From Thermoplasmata archaeon (GTDB lineage: Archaea; Thermoplasmatota; Thermoplasmata; Thermoplasmatales; Thermoplasmataceae): DNA of 64,000 nt. Below the pieces are notes generated by a model that was not told the DNA's origin, made no database searches, and saw only the letters and a program-made list of their open reading frames with translations. Position numbers and translations under genes: made by a program. The stretch is taken from the NCBI GenBank assembly GCA_021810045.1, contig JAJZJR010000001.1, positions 1 through 64,000 of the forward strand, given 5' to 3'. Below are positions 28,375-35,554 of this stretch, piece by piece; the first letter of the stretch is position 1; every line of letters starts with the position of its first letter.

Positions 28375-29444
28375 TGGTAGATGCGGAGATTACTGAGAAT
28401 AGAAACAGGAAAATATCCCTCTTTTTCACAAAAGCATCATTACTTGTTGTCTTTCTGGTAGTTTCCGTCATTTATTCTACATTTATCGGATCTGTAACTA
28501 TACCCGTTCAAAATATTGCCAGCATTTATCTAAAACAGATACCGTTTTTCGGAAACTTTGTATCCGCAGGTTACACATATTCACAGTATGAAATTGTTGT
28601 GCTGATAAGAGAACCAGAGGTGCTGGCTGCAGTTGTGGTGGGTGCTGCACTTGCCATAGGCGGTACATCAGTGCAGAGTGTGTTCAGGAACCCGATAACT
28701 GAGCCCTACATAATCGGAATTTCCAGTGGAGCCACCCTCGGAGCAGTAATAGCACTGGCCACAAGTACAACCATATTCGGAGCTTATTCAGTGCAATTTC
28801 TTTCATTCTTCACATCAATTGCCGTCGTTTTCGTGGTATATTTCCTTTCATTCCGAACAGGAAGGGTTCCGCCCATTTACCTCCTCCTTACAGGTATTGC
28901 CATTTCTCTCTTCATATCTGCTCTGGTTGGACTCATTCTATTCTCCAGCCGCAAGCTGCAGAATGAAGCTTTTGCATGGCTTCTTGGGTCATTGAGTGGA
29001 ATAACTTGGCAGGAACTTGGACTGGTTACTCTCCTGGTTATGATTTCCAGCCTTATACTTGGCACAATATGGAAAGAACTTGACGCACTTCAGATGGGAG
29101 AACCGCACGCAAGATCCATTGGTGTAAATGTGGAAAAAACGAAGCTTATAGCCCTCACTGTTACGACAGTTGGGGTGTCTGCTGCCGTCTCCATCAGTGG
29201 CCTTATAGGTTTTGTAGGACTGGTAATACCGCATCTGGCGAGAATAGTATTCGGCGGTTCCAACAGAAAAGTACTTCCAATGTCTGCCCTCTTTGGCGGA
29301 ATTTTCCTGCTCATCTCTGATGATCTTGCACGGACACTTGTACATAATGAGATACTCCCAGTGGGAATTATAACTGGCCTGATTGGTGTGCCATTTTTCA
29401 TGTATATGCTATCGAGAATCTCAAGGGGTAATTATGTCTCTTAA
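28374..29444 (+). CDS. ABC importer permease (FecCD/BtuC family)
   Basis: 356 residues with about nine or ten helices. Family hallmarks: REPEVLAAVVVGAALAIGGTSVQSVFRNPITEPYIIGISSGA, and near the C-terminus the coupling region GLIGFVGLVIPHLARIVFG. The start overlaps the binding-protein stop (TAATG). Forms the membrane channel for iron chelates or cobalamin. Confidence 0.93.
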   Translation: MVDAEITENRNRKISLFFTKASLLVVFLVVSVIYSTFIGSVTIPVQNIASIYLKQIPFFGNFVSAGYTYSQYEIVVLIREPEVLAAVVVGAALAIGGTSVQSVFRNPITEPYIIGISSGATLGAVIALATSTTIFGAYSVQFLSFFTSIAVVFVVYFLSFRTGRVPPIYLLLTGIAISLFISALVGLILFSSRKLQNEAFAWLLGSLSGITWQELGLVTLLVMISSLILGTIWKELDALQMGEPHARSIGVNVEKTKLIALTVTTVGVSAAVSISGLIGFVGLVIPHLARIVFGGSNRKVLPMSALFGGIFLLISDDLARTLVHNEILPVGIITGLIGVPFFMYMLSRISRGNYVS

Positions 29445-30183
29445 ATTGGATCATATAGGGTATAACAGAGGTTCATTTTCACTCAGAGACATTTCTATAT
29501 CTGTACCTGAGGGCTCTATTCTTGGGATAGGTGGACAGAATGGTTCCGGCAAATCAACACTCTTGAAATTGATGTATGGTTTTTATCGGCCTGACAGTGG
29601 TAGGATATTCCTGGAAAAAAAAGCTTTATCAGAAATATCAACTCGGGAGATTTCAAGAAACATTGCTGTGGTAAACCAGGAGATTTCTGAACCTTTCAAT
29701 TTCACCGCATTGGAAGTTGTGAAACTTTCAGGTTACTCAAGAAATGATGAAACCATTTCGCCCTTAGAAGCCATGGAAAAATGTGGTATTTCCCATCTTT
29801 CAAACAGGACATTTTCAGAGTTAAGCGGAGGGGAAAAGAGGCTTGTAATAATTGCTGCTGCAGTTTACCAGGATGCAAAAATAATACTTATGGACGAACC
29901 TACCGCTTTCCTTGATGTAGATAAGGAAGAGAGAGTGAAAGCAATTATCCGTAATCTAAATGAGGATGGAAGGACACTTATTCTGGTTCTTCATGATATA
30001 AATCTTCTTAACAGCATCTGCAGCCATGTAGTACTTCTGAAGGAAGGAAGAATCATTGCAGAGGGCAAAAAAGAAACTGTACTGACGTTGGAGAATCTTG
30101 AAAACGCCTATTCAACAAGATTCAGAATATTGGAAGATGCGGGGCCTTACAAGTTTGCCCCTGCGGATTATAAACTCATGTAG
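29434..30183 (+). CDS. ABC importer ATPase (FepC/BtuD family)
   Basis: 249 residues with Walker A GQNGSGKST, signature FSELSGGEKRLV, Walker B IILMDEPTAFLD and the switch histidine in LVLHDINLL. I begin at ATG 29434, preceded by aagggg and overlapping the permease end by 11 bp; upstream in-frame sequence belongs to the permease in another frame. Its 3' end overlaps the convergent integrase-like gene by 8 bp. Confidence 0.93.
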   Translation: MSLKLDHIGYNRGSFSLRDISISVPEGSILGIGGQNGSGKSTLLKLMYGFYRPDSGRIFLEKKALSEISTREISRNIAVVNQEISEPFNFTALEVVKLSGYSRNDETISPLEAMEKCGISHLSNRTFSELSGGEKRLVIIAAAVYQDAKIILMDEPTAFLDVDKEERVKAIIRNLNEDGRTLILVLHDINLLNSICSHVVLLKEGRIIAEGKKETVLTLENLENAYSTRFRILEDAGPYKFAPADYKLM

Positions 30184-31048
30184 ACTGTTCACTTGGTACT
30201 GGAAAAGCCTGCTGATCCGTGAGATATCTCTCCATTATTTCGTTTGGAGTGGTAACTCTGTTGTCCATCCTGTTTATGATGGGCCTGTTGTTGTACCAGT
30301 ACATGAAGTTGTCAGCACTGCTGAAGGTCCATCTGAACTTGTCGTAGTTCTGCCACAGCCTTGACAGGGCAAGATGAACTCTGTTTCCGTGTTTGTCAGC
30401 TTCTACGTTTTCAATTCCCAGTTTCTTCATGTGGTATCTCAGATCTGTAGCTCCATACAGGATACTTAATACTCCGCTTCTCAGATACATGTTCTGTACC
30501 TTCAGGTTGTTATCCTGAGTGAAGTGTGACATTGAGTTAACCAGGGATTCCACTACTTCCTTTGTAATCTTCCTGGATTCGGTTATGGAAAGAATCTTCT
30601 TTGTTGCCATGTCCACACACACAACAGCATATGGATGATCCATTGCAGACTGGTGGTAATCCATATATATTGTGGAAAGTGGTTCTTCATGCATCTGTCC
30701 ACGGCCATTTTCAGAACCATTTCGCTTTGATCTGATCATGTTGTGGTTTCGCATGAAATTGTAGATCTGGTAATAGGACACGTTCTTTCCCTTACTTTTC
30801 ATAAGGTAATATATTGTTCTTGAACCAATCTTATAATTTACCCACAGATTCTCTATTTCCTTTGCTTCTTCCTGTGTAAGAGAGGTGAATTTACGCCGGC
30901 CGTTTTCTCCGCTAACATCTTCCTTCAATATCTGTTGCACCCTTCTGGGTGTCACATTGAACATCTTAGCGAGATCACTGACCTTGTATCCATTCTCGAC
31001 ACTCTTTATTATGAATCTCTTGTCGTCAGTGCTTAGCATTGATATCAA
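30176..31048 (-). CDS. Integrase-core (rve)-like protein with HTH, catalytic triad incomplete
   Basis: 290 residues. An N-terminal homeodomain-like HTH (YKVSDLAKMFNVTPRRVQQILK, 21-42), a second helical DNA-binding region, then an RNase H-like core as in IS481-type transposases. The first acidic residue is there (D130 in IYMDYHQ), but where SDNGxEF is expected the sequence is YLRSGVLS, and the terminal Glu motif reads HGNRVHLAL. The C-terminal YNNRPIINR...TPNEIMER pattern is kept. No terminal inverted repeats were found, and it overlaps the ABC ATPase gene end to end by 8 bp. A domesticated transposase or regulator is more likely than an active IS. Confidence 0.72.
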   Translation of the reverse strand: MISMLSTDDKRFIIKSVENGYKVSDLAKMFNVTPRRVQQILKEDVSGENGRRKFTSLTQEEAKEIENLWVNYKIGSRTIYYLMKSKGKNVSYYQIYNFMRNHNMIRSKRNGSENGRGQMHEEPLSTIYMDYHQSAMDHPYAVVCVDMATKKILSITESRKITKEVVESLVNSMSHFTQDNNLKVQNMYLRSGVLSILYGATDLRYHMKKLGIENVEADKHGNRVHLALSRLWQNYDKFRWTFSSADNFMYWYNNRPIINRMDNRVTTPNEIMERYLTDQQAFPVPSEQST

Positions 31049-31176
31049 GTTATCATGCCATATGTTACCTTTATGCGTTTTCTGTACAGGATTATAGAGG
31101 TTCTGCTGTACATGAGAGGTTTGTATTTATGTATCTATGATTGCAAAAGTATTTAAATGAATGCGAAATTTTTTCG

Positions 31177-31200
31177 TTCCCAGCGTTAACCCGTTTATAT
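31177..31200 (+). promoter_or_regulatory. Archaellin promoter
   Basis: A TATA box (tttatatac, from 31194) lies about 55 nt before the archaellin ATG, preceded by ttcccagcgttaac (31177-31190). The same 14 bases occur next to the TATA box of the AbrB-type gene at 34700-34713. Confidence 0.5.
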
Positions 31201-31254
31201 ACAAACATAAGGATATACATAAGCTGGTACAGGCATACATATGGGGTTAATGTA

Positions 31255-31980
31255 ATGACAATAAAGAGAAGTCTGTTTAGCCTTGCAAGATCTGTTAAAA
31301 GACAGTTCAATCTCAAGGCTGATGTAAAGGCAGAGTCGGGAATAGGCGTCCTGATCATCTTTATAGCCCTAGTATTGGTTGCTGCCGTTGCGGCATCTGT
31401 GCTTATACATACTGCAGGAATACTCCAGCAGAGAGCGCAGAGCACGGGAACATCCACGATCAGCCAGGTGTCTACAGGATTAGTTGTTAACGAAATAGTT
31501 GGATATGATAGTGCTTCTCCTGCTGAATCTGGTGGGATCAAGTACTTGGCTATTATGGTTAGCGATAATACCGGAGGAAACCCGGTAGATCTAGGCAACA
31601 CCAGTCTGACTCTTACAATCAATGGTGTAACTTCGGTGCTGGTTTACAACAGCTCAGTGTTTACCGACCTGGCAGGCTCCGGATCGAAGAATCTGTTTGG
31701 AGTTAGCCAGTGGAGTTATCTGAATAAAACAAGTAAAGACTCTACAAGCTTTGGAGTCATTGGAATAGCAGACCCGCAACACGCCCTGGATAATAACTAC
31801 CCTGTTATTACACCCGGTGCAGAAGCTGCAATCATTGTTAATGTTACAAATTCCTTTGGAACAAACCTGACCCAGAACACACAGGTTACAGGCCAACTCA
31901 CGCCTGAAACTGGAGTTTCAACCACAATAAATTTTGTGGCACCTGAAGCCTTCAACACAAATACTATCACGCTGACGTAG
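31255..31980 (+). CDS. arlB: Archaellin (archaeal flagellin)
   Basis: 241 residues. After a basic leader of about 28 residues comes the class III cleavage region KAESGIG and the archaellin helix VLIIFIALVLVAAVAASVLIHTAG, then the family's ILQQRAQSTG and a beta-rich Asn/Thr-rich body with sequons (for example NTS, NSS, NKT, NVT). ATG 31255 was chosen because the leader then has normal length; the upstream Met at 31141 would place the promoter inside the gene. No other archaellum genes are adjacent. A strong hairpin terminator follows. Confidence 0.9.
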   Translation: MTIKRSLFSLARSVKRQFNLKADVKAESGIGVLIIFIALVLVAAVAASVLIHTAGILQQRAQSTGTSTISQVSTGLVVNEIVGYDSASPAESGGIKYLAIMVSDNTGGNPVDLGNTSLTLTINGVTSVLVYNSSVFTDLAGSGSKNLFGVSQWSYLNKTSKDSTSFGVIGIADPQHALDNNYPVITPGAEAAIIVNVTNSFGTNLTQNTQVTGQLTPETGVSTTINFVAPEAFNTNTITLT

Positions 31981-31990
31981 ACACCTCGCT

Positions 31991-32028
31991 GCCTCCCATT
32001 GGCCGATGGGAGGCGCAACCTCAATTTT
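31991..32028 (+). terminator. Hairpin-T terminator after archaellin
   Basis: Nine-bp arms gcctcccat (31991-31999) and atgggaggc (32006-32014) with a 6-nt loop, followed by a T run at 32024-32028. It begins 11 bp after the archaellin stop. Confidence 0.7.
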
Positions 32029-32069
32029 TATTATGTATTAAATACGGAATTCTCATTCTGAATCATCAT

Positions 32070-32450
32070 ATGGCAATACAGTTCAGAAACAGAAATCTTG
32101 ATGCTGCCGTAGTATCTGCGGCAGGTGGCATTATTATTCTTTACGTAGGACTTATTGGCCTGAAACTCGTATTGTTTGGGGGAGATACTGCTGCATCAGA
32201 CCTTTCTGAGGTTATAGCAGGAACTCTCTGGGGCATCCTCATAATAATTTTCAGTGCTCTTTTATTTCTCGATAATAAAAGAAGTAAGATCTATGGATCC
32301 GCCATCATGGTTCTTTCCATTGCAAGCTGGTATGGAACATCAGGTGGACTTTTTATTGGCTTTGTTATAACACTCCTTGGTGGAATAATGGGGTTTGTAT
32401 GGAAACCAGGCCCTTCATCTTCATCCAGACCGGTACAAAGCAGATCATGA
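32070..32450 (+). CDS. Small four-helix membrane protein
   Basis: 126 residues with four hydrophobic segments (about 12-34, 48-66, 76-89 and 93-110), a short basic loop DNKRSKIYG and a Ser/Pro-rich cytoplasmic-looking tail (KPGPSSSSRPVQSRS). No family recognised with confidence. It follows the archaellin gene and its terminator by about 40 bp and could be an accessory surface or membrane factor. Confidence 0.65.
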   Translation: MAIQFRNRNLDAAVVSAAGGIIILYVGLIGLKLVLFGGDTAASDLSEVIAGTLWGILIIIFSALLFLDNKRSKIYGSAIMVLSIASWYGTSGGLFIGFVITLLGGIMGFVWKPGPSSSSRPVQSRS

Positions 32451-32535
32451 GTATTTCGTTGACCTGTTCCAGGCCATTTACTCATTTTACAGCTGAACCA
32501 TAATGTGTTAGATATACCAATATTAATGCTGGTGA

Positions 32536-32745
32536 ATGAAACCGTTTTCTGAAATAAGAGCTAATGGGACAAAACTGAAAAATCTGTACAGGCAAGGATA
32601 TGATAAGGGAAGAATCGAACAGCTACGGCAGGATGTTTCCATGATTGAGGATGTTATAAACAGGAGCCAGAACTATCAGGAATTTATAGAAAATTTATCG
32701 GCCGACCTCAGAAAAATAAAATTCAACATAGAATCCGGATTCTGA
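32536..32745 (+). CDS. Small hypothetical coiled-coil protein
   Basis: 69 charged residues, predicted almost wholly helical (GRIEQLRQDVSMIEDVINRSQNYQEFIENLSADLRKIKF). No signal peptide or recognised domain. Sits between the membrane protein and the RHH gene, with which it is convergent (31 bp gap). Confidence 0.5.
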   Translation: MKPFSEIRANGTKLKNLYRQGYDKGRIEQLRQDVSMIEDVINRSQNYQEFIENLSADLRKIKFNIESGF

Positions 32746-32775
32746 TTTCTGCTGAGCCAGAAGGCCAGAGATTTT

Positions 32776-33312
32776 TCAGCTAACCGTGAACTTCAGGATA
32801 AAACCGTTTTCCAGTACTTCACCTTCTGCTTCGAAGCCCGTAATCTGTCTTAGAAGACCAGAATATAATTCACAGAGATACACCGACACTTTTGGACCCA
32901 TCCTGTGAAGGAGGCTTGCTTTGTAAAAAGGTCCTTCATTCCTGACTTCCCACTCACCTATTCTTGCATATCTGGCAAATTTCTGAATAAAATCAAGAAA
33001 AGACTTCAGTCCCTTGATTTCCCATGAATACAACGCAAATTCCTTCAATATTGAGACAGAAACAGATTTGGCAAGATCAGAAAGTTCTTCTTCTTCAAGG
33101 CGGGAAATGAGTGCCACGAATGTCTCACGTGTAACGGTCATAAAACCAAATCTTTCGGCATACTTTTCCCAGTCTAGATAGCGGAATATGACAGTATTGG
33201 CTATTGTGTTCACGCTTAAATGCTGAGCTTCAGATTCCTTCTCGAGAGCTGCGATGAGCTCATCTGGCATCCGTATGGAACGAACACTGGTGGAACCTTT
33301 CTTCCCATCCAT
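32776..33312 (-). CDS. Ribbon-helix-helix-like DNA-binding protein
   Basis: 178 residues. The N-terminal TSVRSIRMPDELIAALEKESEAQHLSVNTIANTVIFRYL has the strand-helix-helix pattern of RHH/Arc repressors; the C-terminal part is a helical-beta domain I do not recognise, as in ligand-sensing regulators such as NikR. A 21-bp inverted repeat (33402-33422) lies 90 bp upstream, a plausible autoregulatory site. Confidence 0.68.
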   Translation of the reverse strand: MDGKKGSTSVRSIRMPDELIAALEKESEAQHLSVNTIANTVIFRYLDWEKYAERFGFMTVTRETFVALISRLEEEELSDLAKSVSVSILKEFALYSWEIKGLKSFLDFIQKFARYARIGEWEVRNEGPFYKASLLHRMGPKVSVYLCELYSGLLRQITGFEAEGEVLENGFILKFTVS

Positions 33313-33401
33313 CTTCGGAATATAGGATTAATGATACATAAATGTACGCTATTTGTCCTTTCATGGCAAAATTTAATATTTTAGCTAAATGGGATATATG
33401 G

Positions 33402-33422
33402 GTAATACATACAGTGTATTAC
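33402..33422. promoter_or_regulatory. Inverted repeat between RHH gene and orphan gene
   Basis: gtaataca and tgtattac are exact 8-bp inverted arms around a 5-bp centre. It lies in the divergent promoter region between the RHH gene (starting 33312, minus) and the orphan gene on the plus strand. Confidence 0.5.
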
Positions 33423-33567
33423 ATTGTAAACATACTGATTTTATAAATTCATTTTTTTAACCTTAAGGGAGGGTTGAAGTATAAACAGCTACACGTATTG
33501 GTCCATTTCCACTAAAGACCTGAAGAAGGAACTGTACAGGAATCCTGCTGCGAGAGTACTTGAAGGA

Positions 33568-33828
33568 ATGCAAAAGGGGACTAAACTGCTTATAGTTCCG
33601 CTGAGTGCGGAATATGGTGACGATGTTACAGCCCTTGGTATAAACTGCACATTCTGCGGGGAATCCTATGTAGAACTCAATGAACCTTTCCAGGGATTTC
33701 TTGAGGATTTCGATGGTGAAGTTTTGAGAATAAGGACCGAACATTATTACAACCTCAAGATTTCAGTTGCTGATGTTAAAAGTGCTGTTGAATTGCCGTC
33801 AGCTGCAGATCCAGATACTGCCCTTTAA
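33568..33828 (+). CDS. Orphan protein A (paralogue of the 34.2-kb gene)
   Basis: 86 residues from the first ATG. It shares LIV(P/V), GxNC, SVELxxxFxxxLxxFDGxxxxL and LKISVxD with the next plus-strand gene, so the two are tandem paralogues. The reading frame stays open upstream to a TGA at 33475; a strong Shine-Dalgarno-like gggaggg (33467-33473) precedes an in-frame ATA at 33481, and the paralogue aligns over that extra region, so the true protein is probably about 115 residues with an unusual start. Family unknown; the pattern suggests a small alpha/beta domain. Confidence 0.6.
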   Translation: MQKGTKLLIVPLSAEYGDDVTALGINCTFCGESYVELNEPFQGFLEDFDGEVLRIRTEHYYNLKISVADVKSAVELPSAADPDTAL

Positions 33829-34144
33829 GTGATATTGCCATCATTTTTGAACCAATTCAATCCTTTTTCGGCTTGCGAATATGTAGATATGCTGAAACTG
33901 ATTAGGGTGCAATTTCCCTGAAATTTTGTGGGGTTATATCCGGAATTATATTTTACACGTCCTTGAAGCAATTCATTTTTGCTGTATTTTAAGAAATCTA
34001 CAATTCATTTCTCATTTAATTATAGACATTGAAAACAAAATTTGTCAATTATATTATTAACCCAATTGGAATCAATTATCCCATATTGTATTTAGTGATA
34101 TTTTTCACCTTTCTATTAAAAAAGGAAAAAATTGTTAAATACCC
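33829..34144. other. 316-bp AT-rich intergenic region
   Basis: Strongly AT-rich with no ORF, tRNA or clear repeat that I can see. It ends in the TATA-like ttaaata (34133-34139) that fits a leaderless start for the downstream gene at 34163. Confidence 0.6.
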
Positions 34145-34162
34145 ATGAATGTCCATGCTCCA

Positions 34163-34462
34163 ATGGATGAATACAAATTAATCAGTAAAATATCCAATAT
34201 TAAAAAGGGAAGCAGAGTAGCAATTGTCGTCAGGCACAATGGTAAAGACACTGCTGTTGGATTTAACTGTTCATCTCCGGAAGGATATTCTGTTGAGTTA
34301 AGAGGTGCTTTCGAGGCGATTCTGCAGGAATTTGACGGTGACATCATGAAACTTTCAACCGCTTCATACCCATGTCTGAAAATCTCAGTCCAAGACTTGG
34401 GTGATGTGCTTGACCTGACTTACATGATTCAAATGGAAGGCACGAGAGAGGAGGAAATTTAA
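34163..34462 (+). CDS. Orphan protein B (paralogue of the 33.6-kb gene)
   Basis: 99 residues from MDEYKLIS (105 from ATG 34145). The core RVAIVVRHNGKDTAVGFNCSSPEGYSVELRG followed by AFEAILQEFDGDIMKLSTASYPCLKISVQDLGDVLDL matches orphan protein A. I prefer 34163 because the TATA-like ttaaata then sits about 25 nt upstream. Function unknown. The paralogue pair is next to RHH and AbrB-type regulators. Confidence 0.62.
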   Translation: MDEYKLISKISNIKKGSRVAIVVRHNGKDTAVGFNCSSPEGYSVELRGAFEAILQEFDGDIMKLSTASYPCLKISVQDLGDVLDLTYMIQMEGTREEEI

Positions 34463-34501
34463 GGATTAAAATATAAAAAATAAAGAAAAAATTCAGAAGT
34501 T

Positions 34502-34681
34502 TCATTCTCCCGGAAGTTTTTCCAGCATGATCCTTCCATCTTCGTGAGTGAAGACCAGAATGTTGTCATCTACGGTAAGCCCCATTATTTCAACCACTTT
34601 CTTCGGAAGTGTTATCCTGTAAGAGTTTCCTGTTCTTGTTGACACGTGTGTAACATCAATTATTGTTTTCCTGTCGGCCAT
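34502..34681 (-). CDS. AbrB/SpoVT-type DNA-binding protein
   Basis: 59 residues: MADRKTIIDVTHVSTRTGN, then SYRITLPKKVVEIMGLTVDD, then NILVFTHEDGRIMLEKLPGE. The swapped-hairpin AbrB pattern RITLPKKVVEIMGL...D.I.F is clear. Archaea use such proteins as small regulators or antitoxins; no toxin is adjacent. A TATA-like gttatac (34692-34699, minus strand) lies just upstream, flanked by ttcccagcgttaac shared with the archaellin promoter. Confidence 0.82.
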   Translation of the reverse strand: MADRKTIIDVTHVSTRTGNSYRITLPKKVVEIMGLTVDDNILVFTHEDGRIMLEKLPGE

Positions 34682-34980
34682 GTTATCAAATGTATAACTT
34701 TCCCAGCGTTAACAAATCTCCTCAAAATTTTTTTTACACTTTAACAGCCTGATGTAAAAAGTTGGTGGAAGCCACCATTTGCTCTCTATAAGTACTGATA
34801 GACGTTATTGTAAAAAAATAACCGCAGTTGTGCTTCAACACTCCCGGTATTCAACAACGCTTTTCACTACCTCTAAACAAGAATTAATCTTTTCATGAAA
34901 GTTATTGCATAATCTAACAAATCTGCAAGAGTGAGATATAAGAATTTATACACTGTAATCAGATTGATTGGAAATAAGGA
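34682..34980. other. Intergenic region, promoter of AbrB-type gene
   Basis: 299 bp. Contains the minus-strand promoter of the AbrB-type gene and a short ggtgg/ccacc hairpin near 34766-34778. I see no gene; six-frame reading gives only short frames without start signals. Confidence 0.5.
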
Positions 34981-35062
34981 CGCGGGGAGAGGGACTCGAA
35001 CCCTCGCTCTCATAAGAGAAACAGCTTAGCAGGCTGCCGCCGTACCACTGGGCCATCCCCGC
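34981..35062 (-). tRNA. tRNA-Ser (anticodon GCT)
   Basis: Minus-strand class II tRNA with a long variable arm (TCTCTTATGAGAG). Acceptor GCGGGGA/TCCCCGC, T loop TTCGAGT, anticodon loop CTGCTAA giving GCT. No encoded CCA. Its 5' end touches the stop codon of the small gene at 35063-35224. Confidence 0.93.
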
Positions 35063-35224
35063 TCATGCGGTGAAACGATCCTGGAGGTCATTAGCAACTT
35101 GCTCAAGAACCTCTTCAAAATCCTCGTTTTCCAGAGTAACAACTTCCCCAGAAGGAAGAATGATCTTAGCATAATACATTTCTCCATCTTTGGAGATTTC
35201 AACCTCTGCCAGTTTTTCACCCAT
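35063..35224 (-). CDS. 53-residue acidic protein directly upstream of tRNA-Ser
   Basis: The frame reads MGEKLAEVEISKDGEMYYAK, IILPSGEVVTLENEDFEEVL, EQVANDLQDRFTA. It has beta-strand then acidic helix character and looks coding: balanced composition and an ATG close to AT-rich promoter DNA. The TGA stop ends exactly where tRNA-Ser begins, so the mRNA and tRNA are likely on one transcript cut by RNase P. No family recognised. Confidence 0.68.
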   Translation of the reverse strand: MGEKLAEVEISKDGEMYYAKIILPSGEVVTLENEDFEEVLEQVANDLQDRFTA

Positions 35225-35554
35225 GATATCGAACCCTAATTTGTTTGGATATTATAGTTATTTCTTTCCCCTAGAACATATTAGCCATACATACTAGGAG
35301 TTTTTCCTGATCTTCAGGCATCTATTTTAAGTTGCCTTTTGATGTATTTACTAAATATCTCTTAAGAGTTATTTTATTTTTCATGCCACATTATGTAGAA
35401 TGCGCCGCAAATAAAAAAGATATAAATTGCTTTGAAATACAAATCTAGATTTATTATAGATACTCATTAGACACTGGATTCTACTGCGTTTCTATAACAT
35501 TCACGTTACCATTGTACCAATAAATCTCTATATACTGATTAAAATCCGAACTTT
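35225..35554. other. 330-bp intergenic promoter region of surface protein
   Basis: AT-rich, no gene seen. It ends with TATA-like ctatatac (35528-35534) about 24 nt before ATG 35555, indicating a leaderless mRNA for the surface protein. The left part holds the minus-strand promoter of the 53-residue gene. Confidence 0.6.

Noticed and set aside
31092-31622. 176-residue frame antisense to archaellin
   Set aside because: It overlaps the archaellin signal helix and promoter completely; no motif of its own.
35026-35220. 64-residue minus-strand frame overlapping tRNA-Ser
   Set aside because: It runs through the tRNA gene; the frame shifted by one codon position (35063-35224) has better composition and stops exactly at the tRNA.
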